A model generated the notes under the pieces. That model worked only from the letters and a program-made list of their open reading frames with translations, ran no database searches and was not told the DNA's origin. Of a stretch of 64,000 nucleotides of DNA, positions 26,269 to 33,615 are shown piece after piece (position 1 is the stretch's first letter; every line of letters starts with the position of its first letter). The position numbers were made by a program, and so were the translations under genes. This DNA comes from Bradyrhizobium roseum (GTDB lineage Bacteria > Pseudomonadota > Alphaproteobacteria > Rhizobiales > Xanthobacteraceae), in the NCBI RefSeq assembly GCF_030413175.1, contig NZ_CP129212.1:3038001-3102000 (forward strand). Direction: 5' to 3'.

Positions 26269-26994
26269 ATGACAAGATTTGTCGGCCGCTTGCCCTATGC
26301 TCTTGTCGTGGCGATTTGTGCAGCGGGCGCACCTCTTTTGGTTATGTTGCCCTTTGCTACCGCGGAAGTCCGGCCGTTGGTTGTCGTGCCCGGCATGGGG
26401 CTGGTTCTTGGATTTTTCGCAGCGATCATCATCCTGTGGAGCAAGAATCTTCGCTGGTCGGCGACCACGGGCGAGTTGAGGTCAGCGATCCGCGCGGAAG
26501 GTGGAGCCGACAGCGGAGCAATCTCGTGGTCGTGGCGAGAGAGCCACGAAGTCGAGAGTGGAGTTTTTTGGACGCGCGCAGTCAGCTTCAGTGATTTCTG
26601 TTTGCTAAACCGACCGCAAATCGTTCGAATGTGGATCGTCGATGGCCTCCTCGGAATTTTAGTTTGGAGTGTGGCCTTTCTTCTTTTCAGCGGGCCAAGT
26701 TTTGCGCTGACTGTGACATTAGCCGGCTTGCTGGCAGGACATATCGCCCGGATTGCGTGGCTAATACGCCAGCGCAATTTAATGCTGACACTCAACCAAT
26801 CCACAGTGACAATAGTAGTTGGAGGAGTAGCAGGCGCAATAATTGTACTTCTCGCCTATGCGATCAGTGCGCTGGACCTCATAGGATCGTGGTCAGTGTA
26901 CCGCAGCGTCAGCCTCGCACTTGCCCTGCTTGCCTTCTTCTTCGTGCTTGTCGACATCGCAATCGCTTCGATTTTGCGTAAGCTCCAGAGATAA
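26269..26994 (+). CDS. Hypothetical polytopic membrane protein
   Basis: A 241-residue protein with about six hydrophobic helices: two near the N-terminus (YALVVAICAAGAPLLVMLPF and GLVLGFFAAIIILW), a polar loop of about 70 residues with paired Trp (WSWRESHEVESGVFW), then four more. No family is recognised. Codon use is less GC-biased than in core genes. A 42-residue gene follows after 16 bases and a third is coupled to that, so the three form a cassette. Confidence 0.6.
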   Translation: MTRFVGRLPYALVVAICAAGAPLLVMLPFATAEVRPLVVVPGMGLVLGFFAAIIILWSKNLRWSATTGELRSAIRAEGGADSGAISWSWRESHEVESGVFWTRAVSFSDFCLLNRPQIVRMWIVDGLLGILVWSVAFLLFSGPSFALTVTLAGLLAGHIARIAWLIRQRNLMLTLNQSTVTIVVGGVAGAIIVLLAYAISALDLIGSWSVYRSVSLALALLAFFFVLVDIAIASILRKLQR

Positions 26995-27010
26995 GAAAAG
27001 GAAGGCCGTC

Positions 27011-27139
27011 ATGTCAGTGCTTGAGCCTTTGGACACAATTACCGGAGCTTATAACAACTGGGTGGACGGCATTAAGGATTACGACCCAACGTTTGTCGGT
27101 CAAATAAAGGGAGACCTACATCTCGGAGTCCGATCATGA
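27011..27139 (+). CDS. 42-residue small protein, translationally coupled
   Basis: The frame starts MSVLEPLDTITGAYNNWVDG and ends LHLGVRS. GGAAGG lies 5 bases before the ATG at 27011, and its TGA overlaps the next gene's ATG as ATGA. Both features support translation. No hydrophobic helix and no known family. Position between a membrane protein and a soluble protein suggests an adaptor, but this is speculative. Confidence 0.55.
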   Translation: MSVLEPLDTITGAYNNWVDGIKDYDPTFVGQIKGDLHLGVRS

Positions 27140-27918
27140 CTAATGAGGGCAAGCCACCGCCGTTCAAGGTAAGGTCCACGATTCCAGGCCGAGGAATGGG
27201 ACTTAAGGAGTGGTCTCAGGAAGAGCTCTCTATTGCCTCGTATCAAGATCGTTTTCCGGAGCAGTGGAGCGCTTATTTTGACTCTGAGAGCGAGCGTGGC
27301 TTCATCACCAACGCGATGAACGATCATATCGTGGCTCACCTGGAGCAAGTTGTGCCGGGACTTCATACCAAACACTATCGAGTGGGAGTCATTGACTTCC
27401 GCTTTGCTAATGAGCGCACCTTTCGCTTTCGCATGTGGCAACCTCAGAATCGGCTGATCCGTTTAGAGCAATATTGGGCTTACGTCAGGGAAATGCAGGC
27501 TAGTCGTCAAGCGCTGTGTGTAAACGGACATGCCGAGTGGACGATTGAGCAGATTCACATATTCATGTCGTATCTGCAGCAAGAGGTTCCCGCCTTCTGG
27601 GTGAAAATCTGCGAAATTTACAATGAGATTGGGTTTTCCGAAGCGTCGATTGTGCAAGAGAACCGAAAACAGGCTGCCGCTGTGTTTTCGGTGCCGGAAG
27701 ATATCGATTACGCCACCATCGGAGGGGGGCTAATCGAAGAGGCCGATCGGATCCATCATTTCGAGATGCTGAAACCAAAAAACCAGGACGAGCGAACTCG
27801 TCTGCAGGACGAGTGGTTCAACAAAAATGAAGCGGGCCTAACTTTTGATGAATGGCGGCTCGCCGTCAGGGCTCGAAAGAACGGCCAGCGGGTTTACGGT
27901 GACAGTGCACTAAATTGA
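27136..27918 (+). CDS. Hypothetical protein of the membrane-protein cassette
   Basis: A 260-residue soluble protein starting MTNEGKPPPFKVRSTIPGRG by ATGA overlap with the upstream small gene. It is rich in aromatic and charged residues (for example WSAYFDSESERGFITNAMND and DFRFANERTFRFRMWQPQNR) and predicted alpha/beta. No family is recognised. The last codons (YGDSALN and stop) are encoded by a REP copy, so the original C-terminus may have been replaced when the REP/RAYT unit inserted. Lower GC suggests transfer. Confidence 0.62.
   Translation: MTNEGKPPPFKVRSTIPGRGMGLKEWSQEELSIASYQDRFPEQWSAYFDSESERGFITNAMNDHIVAHLEQVVPGLHTKHYRVGVIDFRFANERTFRFRMWQPQNRLIRLEQYWAYVREMQASRQALCVNGHAEWTIEQIHIFMSYLQQEVPAFWVKICEIYNEIGFSEASIVQENRKQAAAVFSVPEDIDYATIGGGLIEEADRIHHFEMLKPKNQDERTRLQDEWFNKNEAGLTFDEWRLAVRARKNGQRVYGDSALN
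27894..27911 (+). repeat. REP copy 1, left of the RAYT gene
   Basis: TTACGGTGACAGTGCACT; the exact reverse complement is found at 28620-28637 and a 15-base match at 29702-29716. It overlaps the end of the upstream coding frame. Confidence 0.85.
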
Positions 27919-27948
27919 CTTCCCGTTTCCCGTGCGGCATGTTGCGGC

Positions 27949-28620
27949 ATGGCTCGTCTCGCCCGCGTTGTTATTCCCGGCCTGCCGCACCACGTGACGC
28001 AGCGTGGCAATGGCGGGGCGCGGACGTTTTTCGGCGATGACGATTTTGCGTGCTATCGCGACCTGCTGGCCGAGGCGTGCCGCGCGGCCGATGTCGAGGT
28101 GTGGGCCTGGTGCCTGATGCCGAACCACGTCCATTTGATCCTGGTGCCGTCGGATGCGGACGGATTGCGCCGTGCGCTGGCGCCGGTGCACCGCCGCTAT
28201 GCCGGCATCATCCATGCGCGGCGCAAGCGGACCGGGCATTTCTGGCAGGGGCGCTTCGGCTGCGTGGCGATGGACGGGGAGCACCTCGCCGCGGCGTTGC
28301 GCTACGTGTCGCTCAACCCGGTGCGGGCGCGCCTGGTCGGCCGCGCGCGGGACTGGCGCTGGTCCAGCGTGCGGGCGCATCTCGGCGGCGGGCGCGACGG
28401 CGTCACGACGCTGGCGCCGGTGCGCGAGCGCTACCCGGATTTCGCGGCGTTCCTGTCCGAGCAGGCCGATGACGAGGCGATCACGCGACTACGCCGCGCC
28501 GAGACGATCGGCCGTCCGATCGGCAGCCGTCGATTCCTCGATGGGCTCGAGCGCAAGACGAGGCGGGTTCTCAAGCCGGCCAAGCGCGGACCGAAGCCGC
28601 GGGCCGGGGAGGAGAGTTAA
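27949..28620 (+). CDS. REP-associated tyrosine transposase (RAYT, Y1 family)
   Basis: A 223-residue Y1-type transposase beginning MARLARVVIPGLPHHVTQRG. The metal-binding HUH motif is NHVHLIL near residue 61, and the catalytic Tyr should lie in the helix around HRRYAGIIHARR. GHFWQGRFGCVAMD and LRYVSLNPVRARLV complete the RAYT signature. Such proteins process hairpins of REP sequences as single-stranded DNA. Matching inverted REP copies flank it, about 37 bases before the start and at its stop codon, so element and enzyme belong together. GC is far higher than the cassette genes on both sides, which supports insertion. Confidence 0.93.
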   Translation: MARLARVVIPGLPHHVTQRGNGGARTFFGDDDFACYRDLLAEACRAADVEVWAWCLMPNHVHLILVPSDADGLRRALAPVHRRYAGIIHARRKRTGHFWQGRFGCVAMDGEHLAAALRYVSLNPVRARLVGRARDWRWSSVRAHLGGGRDGVTTLAPVRERYPDFAAFLSEQADDEAITRLRRAETIGRPIGSRRFLDGLERKTRRVLKPAKRGPKPRAGEES

Positions 28621-28651
28621 GTGCACTGTCACCGTAATTCTGTCACCGTAA
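28620..28651 (-). repeat. REP copy 2, inverted, plus partial third arm
   Basis: AGTGCACTGTCACCGTAA at 28620-28637 is the exact reverse complement of copy 1, overlapping the transposase stop. CTGTCACCGTAA repeats at 28640-28651. Together with copy 1 it bounds a unit of about 760 bases carrying the RAYT gene. Confidence 0.85.
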
Positions 28652-28772
28652 TCTCGGGCCATTTTGTTTTATTCAGTCGCGAGGCGACTGAACGAGCGAT
28701 TGAATGTAACGGAGCGTCTTGTTGATCTGAAGAGTGCAATGTTGACGAAGGTGCTGATGTGGAGTTGCGAAC

Positions 28773-29309
28773 TTGCGACGAAAGATTTTCAGATTTAGTC
28801 GATCGCTCAACCGCTTCCTCTTCGGAGCGAGAATTGCTCACGCCAACGACCAAATCACTCAGCTTGAGGCGATCATTGCTGCTTACGCGGCTAATCTCGT
28901 TCTGGTTCTATGCCTCGTTTATATGTTGTTGGTTGCCGGCGGCCTTTATCAGTCACTTCCCGAGCCCTTTTTGTCGGTGCTCCCTCGCGCGCTGGCAATA
29001 TCCAACATAGTCACGTTCGTGCTCACTTTCCTGGCGTCGTTGACTTGGATGGCAAATAGCCATCTTGTTCGACGCGCCCGTGAATTTGTCAGCGCTCAAG
29101 GGTCACTTCATGCGTTCATGGGCCGATACGTGGTTCCTGTTGCCATGGTGTTATGGGGATTGCTTTCTCTCACGCTCATCGCATTGCTTTTTCGTACGCT
29201 TGAACTTGGTTTGATGCACCCCTTAGCCATTGGTAGTTTGGCTGGAAGCGTTGGCGCGAACGCTCTCTTATTTCAAATGATCCTTATGCGTCGATCGCTG
29301 CGAGTCTAG
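28773..29309 (+). CDS. Hypothetical four-helix membrane protein
   Basis: A 178-residue protein from TTG 28773, with GGAG nine bases upstream. A basic amphipathic N-terminus (RRKIFRFSRSLNRFLFGARI) is followed by four hydrophobic helices. No family is recognised. Its lower GC matches the cassette at 26.3-27.9 kb, so the RAYT unit probably inserted into one AT-rich block. Start is uncertain. Confidence 0.55.
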   Translation: MRRKIFRFSRSLNRFLFGARIAHANDQITQLEAIIAAYAANLVLVLCLVYMLLVAGGLYQSLPEPFLSVLPRALAISNIVTFVLTFLASLTWMANSHLVRRAREFVSAQGSLHAFMGRYVVPVAMVLWGLLSLTLIALLFRTLELGLMHPLAIGSLAGSVGANALLFQMILMRRSLRV

Positions 29310-29330
29310 ACTGGGAGATTGAGATGAGCG

Positions 29331-29672
29331 TTGACATCATTCAACTTGCGGCCCAAATCGAGAGGCGGATGGATAGTCATATCCAGTTATACGTTCTGGC
29401 GCGTCTGGCAACTGAGCACTCAATCCCTTGTCGTCAACGAGATGAGTTTTGCCAAGGTAATAGGTTGCGTGTTCATCATTGGGTTGATGACCAGCTTGTT
29501 GTATCTGGGCGTAGTCACAAGCTACGACCCGGCCTCGGATAACATCGCGTGGCGGATTAAGGGGGCCTTTGCGGGCAACCTTGCCGTTGCGCTTGATAGT
29601 GCAACGCTTGCCGTGTTCGGAACCTTTGTGGTTGAGCAAGTTTGTGCGTTACTAAATCGGTATAGGATGTAG
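29331..29672 (+). CDS. Hypothetical small membrane protein, start or frame uncertain
   Basis: The frame to 29672 carries two hydrophobic helices (AKVIGCVFIIGLMTSLLYLG and a later one near VALDSATLAVFGTFVVEQV). It could start at TTG 29331 or ATG 29442. However the best ribosome site and an attractive N-terminus (MSVDIIQLAAQIERRMDSHI, ATG 29324) lie in another frame, which then turns non-protein-like. A frameshift near 29385 would join the two. It follows the four-helix gene by about 20 bases. Confidence 0.4.
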   Translation: MTSFNLRPKSRGGWIVISSYTFWRVWQLSTQSLVVNEMSFAKVIGCVFIIGLMTSLLYLGVVTSYDPASDNIAWRIKGAFAGNLAVALDSATLAVFGTFVVEQVCALLNRYRM

Positions 29673-29701
29673 GAAGAAGAGATGGGCGTCGTAGTGTCGA
29701 A

Positions 29702-29717
29702 TTACGGTGACAGTGCT
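29702..29717 (+). repeat. REP copy 3, direct orientation
   Basis: TTACGGTGACAGTGC matches the first 15 bases of copy 1. It lies at the right border of the AT-rich block, so copies 1 and 3 bracket the RAYT unit and the two membrane genes. Confidence 0.75.
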
Positions 29718-29794
29718 GGACTGCACCCCTCGAGTGAGACACGATAATTGCGGCGACTATGCAGTTCCCGCGCCTCGTCTGATCCCGTCCCGCC

Positions 29795-32248
29795 TCAGCG
29801 GCGGCCCTCGGAGATCGCCTTCCTCAGACTGCGCGACAGCAATTCCACCGAATAGGGTTTTTGGATCAGCTCGAACCCGCGGTGGGCGTTCTCCGCCAAC
29901 ACGTTGCTGTAGCCGCTGGTCAGCAGCACGGGCAGGCCGGGATAGCGCTCGCGCACGATGCCGGCGAGTTCGACGCCGTTCATGCCGGGCATGATGACGT
30001 CGGAAAACACCAGGTCGGCGGAAAATTCGTTTTCGGCAAGGATGGCGAGCGCGGCGTCCGCGGTGGCGACGCGGCGGACGGTGTAGCCGAGATCTTCCAA
30101 CAACTCGGTGGAAAACTGTCCGACGTCGTCATTGTCCTCGACGACGAGCACGCGGAAGCCCCGGCCGCGCGTCGCGGGTTCGCTGGCGATCGCGGCATCG
30201 TTGACCGCATCGGCCGGCACCGCGGCCTGCGGCAGGTAGATCGTGAACGTCGCGCCCCGGCCGGGCTCGCTCGCGACCGCGATGTCGCCGTTGGACTGCT
30301 TGGCAAAGCCGAACGCCTGGCTGAGCCCGAGGCCGGTGCCCTTGCCGACTTCCTTGGTGGTGAAGAACGGTTCGAAGATCGTCTCCAGCAGGGCAGGGGC
30401 GATGCCGGGGCCGGTGTCGGTCACGGTGATGGCGACGAAATCGCCGTTGCGGGCGGGATGCGCCCGCAACGGAGGAATGCTTCCCGCCTTGCGCACGCCG
30501 ATGGTCAGCCGGCCTTCTCCCTCCATGGCGTCGCGGCTGTTGACCGCGAGGTTGATCAGCGCGGTCTCGAACTGGGCGATGTCGGCAATCGCAAAGCAAT
30601 CGTTGTCCGATATCTCGACCTCGATCCGGATACGGGCGCCGACGAGGGGACGGACCATCTGGACGACGGCCTCCACCTGCGTGCCGACATTGAATATCTG
30701 CGGCTTCAGCGGCTGCCTGCGGGCGAATGCCAGCAGTTGCCCGGTCAGCTTGGAGGCGCGCTCCACGGTTTCGGAAATGGCGTCGATGTAGCGCCGCCGG
30801 CGTTCCTCCGGCAGTTCGCGACGGCGCAGGAAGTCGGTCGCGGAGCGGATGATGGTCAACAGGTTGTTGAAATCGTGCGCCACGCCGCCGGTCAATTGCC
30901 CGACCGCTTCCATCTTCTGCGACTGCCGCAAGGCTTCCTCGCTCTGGCGGCGCTCGGTGACATCGACGGCATCCGGCACGGCGCCGACGATGGCGCCGTG
31001 CTGGTCGCGCAGCGGACGCATCGTGAAATCGAAATAGCGCTCGCCGATCGGCAGGCTCAGCCGCATATCGATCCGGACTTCTTCACCTCGCATCACCGCG
31101 ATGAAGGCGCCGCGGACGGCGTCGCCCGTGCCTTCCGTGCCAGAGAACCACGGTGTTTCCCAGAACGGCTTGCCGAGAACCGCGCCGGCCTCGGCGCGGA
31201 TTCCGGCGAGCGCCGTCTTGTTGGCAAACAGCACGTCGCCGTGCAGGTTGAGCAGGCCCTGATACTGGTGGCTGGTCTCGAGGATGGCGCGCATCTGGGC
31301 CTCGTTGGATTCCAGCTGCGCGGTCCGCTCCGTGATCCGCAATTCCAGGATCTCGTTCAGCTGCCGCAGATCGTGCTCGGCCTGCTTCGCCGCGGTGATG
31401 TCGTGGGCGACGCCGATGAAGCCGATATGCTTGCCGGTCGGGTCCCAGCGCGGCTGGGATTCCGAGCGCAGCCAGCGGTATTCGCCCGAAGCGTTGCGGT
31501 AGCGCGCTTCCAGCACGAACGGCTTGAGCGAGGCCTCGCCGGCGATCGACTCCTGCACGACCCGCTGCTGGTCCTCCGGATGAAGCCGCTTGCGCCAATC
31601 GAACGCGATGGCTTCCTCGAACGGCAATCCGAGAAAGTCGATATAGGCCTGGTTTGCAAAGGAGCGGGTGCGGTCGAGCTTGGTGACCCACATCGGCACC
31701 GGTGCGCTGTCGGCGATGAGGCGGAAGCGCTGCTCGCTTTCGCGCAGCTTTTCCTGCGCCAGCATGCGGTCGGTGGAATCGATATGGGCGCCCACCAGCC
31801 GCAACGCGCGCCCGCTGCTGTCGCGTTCGATCTTGGCGACGACGTCGATCCAGCGCGTCTGGCCGTCGCTCGGTCGCACGATGCGGTAGGTGGCGGCATA
31901 GTCTTCGTCGCGGCCGGCAATGGCCTCGAGAAATTGCCTGACGGTGTGCTCGCGATCGTCGGGATGAATACGGTTGACCCAGTCTTCGTGGGATTCGTTG
32001 GCGGCATCCGCCGGCAGGCCGTGGATGATGAGATATTCCGGCGAGCGGCTGTTCTTGAAGCCCTCACGAAAGTCGACCTCGACGCCGCCGACGCCGGCGA
32101 TGCGCTGGATCCGCACCAGCTCGGCTTCGCGTTCCTGCAGGGCGCGATGGGCGCGATCGCGCTCGCTTTCGATTTCCTGCAGATGTTGCCGCAAGCGTTC
32201 GTCCGCGGCAATTTCGGGCACGATGTTCAAATCGTCGGAAGTGGTCAT
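29795..32248 (-). CDS. Hybrid histidine kinase, multi-PAS with receiver
   Basis: An 817-residue soluble hybrid kinase. A short coiled coil (RLRQHLQEIESERDRAHRAL) leads into three or four PAS/PAC domains (about residues 45-430, with repeated R-Y-R and W-x-D/E-V patterns such as YRIVRPSDGQTRWIDVV). HisKA has VAHDFNNLLTIIRS and HATPase has DTGPGIAPALLETIFEPFFTTK. The C-terminal receiver carries the phosphate acceptor in ADLVFSDVIMPGMNG. No membrane helices are seen, so it senses an intracellular cue. ATG 32248 is chosen over TTG 32260. Confidence 0.93.
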   Translation of the reverse strand: MTTSDDLNIVPEIAADERLRQHLQEIESERDRAHRALQEREAELVRIQRIAGVGGVEVDFREGFKNSRSPEYLIIHGLPADAANESHEDWVNRIHPDDREHTVRQFLEAIAGRDEDYAATYRIVRPSDGQTRWIDVVAKIERDSSGRALRLVGAHIDSTDRMLAQEKLRESEQRFRLIADSAPVPMWVTKLDRTRSFANQAYIDFLGLPFEEAIAFDWRKRLHPEDQQRVVQESIAGEASLKPFVLEARYRNASGEYRWLRSESQPRWDPTGKHIGFIGVAHDITAAKQAEHDLRQLNEILELRITERTAQLESNEAQMRAILETSHQYQGLLNLHGDVLFANKTALAGIRAEAGAVLGKPFWETPWFSGTEGTGDAVRGAFIAVMRGEEVRIDMRLSLPIGERYFDFTMRPLRDQHGAIVGAVPDAVDVTERRQSEEALRQSQKMEAVGQLTGGVAHDFNNLLTIIRSATDFLRRRELPEERRRRYIDAISETVERASKLTGQLLAFARRQPLKPQIFNVGTQVEAVVQMVRPLVGARIRIEVEISDNDCFAIADIAQFETALINLAVNSRDAMEGEGRLTIGVRKAGSIPPLRAHPARNGDFVAITVTDTGPGIAPALLETIFEPFFTTKEVGKGTGLGLSQAFGFAKQSNGDIAVASEPGRGATFTIYLPQAAVPADAVNDAAIASEPATRGRGFRVLVVEDNDDVGQFSTELLEDLGYTVRRVATADAALAILAENEFSADLVFSDVIMPGMNGVELAGIVRERYPGLPVLLTSGYSNVLAENAHRGFELIQKPYSVELLSRSLRKAISEGRR

Positions 32249-32312
32249 TCGGCCCGGCAACCTCTGCCCGCAGTTTCACACAGGAAGCGGCGGCTTTGCC
32301 AGCTTCATTTGC

Positions 32313-33080
32313 TCATTTGCCCTTGGCGGGTGAGCGGCAATTGTAAGCCCGGCGGAACCCGGCGGCCTGTGCATCATCCTCGGAACAAAACCAGCGGTCC
32401 GGATGGGTCAGGCCCGGATAGGAGCGGCATGCCTGCAGATGATAGATGCCGAGGTTCCCGGTGACCCGGGCGCGGACGGCAAATTTGCCCTTGATGTTGC
32501 AGCTCGCCGGCATCACGAGTTCCTCGGGGAACAAGGCCTCGCGGATTTCGCGGTCGCGATCGGCGCGGCACGCGGCGCCGAGCAGGCCGCCATCCTTCTT
32601 CGCAACGCGGAACTCGCGCGGCGCGACGAAGCAACCTTTCCATAGTCCCTGACGGTCGTCCTTGGCGCGGGCCTCGTCCGCCTTGAAGCGCCCGCCGGCA
32701 TCGGCATTCAAGGCAAAGCCGCTGCGGACCAGCAACTGGCTGAGGCTTGTGGTTTCGCCCTCGACCTTGCAGAGGCCGATCTGCCGCTTCCTGGTTGCGG
32801 GATCGGGACCGAGATCGTCGCAACGGACCTGCTTGCCGCCGGTCAGTTTGACCAGCTGGTCGCGCGCCTCGATCCCGCAGGTCCAGCTATCGGCATTCTG
32901 GTCGATGCAGAGTTGATCGACGGTCGGGGCGTCGATGCCGTCGAGCCGGTAGGTGACATTGCCGAGCTGAAGCGTGCCGCCATCGCGGACGATGGCGGTG
33001 GCGGCCGAACCCGGGCCGGCCGGAAGGACGATCGATAGCAACGCCGCAACCAGGAAAAATCGTGACCGCATCTGTTTCAT
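32313..33080 (-). CDS. Exported thermonuclease-like (SNase fold) protein
   Basis: A 255-residue protein with a signal peptide ([26 protein letters not shown]). The mature part has the OB-fold nuclease pattern: [28 protein letters not shown], the Asp in LDGIDAP, and a later [11 protein letters not shown]. Arg of the canonical RLxGIDAPE is kept, though the usual catalytic Arg/Glu pair is not fully visible, so activity is uncertain. The C-terminal region with several Cys ([21 protein letters not shown]) is separate. It may be a periplasmic or surface nuclease. Confidence 0.75.
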   Translation of the reverse strand: MKQMRSRFFLVAALLSIVLPAGPGSAATAIVRDGGTLQLGNVTYRLDGIDAPTVDQLCIDQNADSWTCGIEARDQLVKLTGGKQVRCDDLGPDPATRKRQIGLCKVEGETTSLSQLLVRSGFALNADAGGRFKADEARAKDDRQGLWKGCFVAPREFRVAKKDGGLLGAACRADRDREIREALFPEELVMPASCNIKGKFAVRARVTGNLGIYHLQACRSYPGLTHPDRWFCSEDDAQAAGFRRAYNCRSPAKGK

Positions 33081-33267
33081 TTCAAATCAATTCCAACTGA
33101 GAACGCGTTCTAGCATATGGTGAAGTGATTGAACCAAGGCGCCAATCGCGCATGAACCGGATTGGGGAAAACCGTCTGTGTGGAATCGGCGTCGGTCAAA
33201 TGGCGCATTGACTTTGTGAGAACAAAATAGGAACATAAGTGCCGTTGCTCAACACGGAAATATTGCC

Positions 33268-33477
33268 ATGTCGTCCTCTTCACAGCCGAGCTCCGAAGAG
33301 GACGACGGGCTGGAAGCCGCGGTGGATCAGGCGATTTCTGCCTGCGGGGGTGATACCAGGGCCACCATCCGCGCGCTGATCGTCGCCAATGAATATCTGG
33401 AATCCGAGGTCAGTGAGCTGATGAAAGCGGTATCCCGCGCCTATGCGCGGGGCCGGTTCAAGGCCTATTCGGGGTGA
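33268..33477 (+). CDS. Small conserved hypothetical protein
   Basis: A 69-residue acidic-N, helical protein (SEEDDGLEAAVDQAISACGG, then TIRALIVANEYLESEVSELM). I recognise it only as a type common in Bradyrhizobium next to other housekeeping genes. No motif indicates a function. No clear Shine-Dalgarno. Confidence 0.65.
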   Translation: MSSSSQPSSEEDDGLEAAVDQAISACGGDTRATIRALIVANEYLESEVSELMKAVSRAYARGRFKAYSG

Positions 33478-33615
33478 ATTGCCGGCGGCCGGCGCCATCC
33501 GGCGCTACGAGACCGTTGCCTCCATCGATTTTTGCTGTACGACGGGTTTGTTACCCGCGTTGGCACATGTCATATGGCGGGTGAGGATCCTGCCCAAAGC
33601 TCAAGCAAGAAGAAC

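Noticed and set aside
29861..32464. 867-codon open frame antisense to the hybrid kinase
   Set aside because: No domain, repetitive Asp/Gly/Ala composition; the opposite strand encodes a complete kinase.
33225..33255. GGAAC...CGTT resembling a stress promoter before 33268
   Set aside because: The spacer is about 8 bases, half of what the sigma factor needs.
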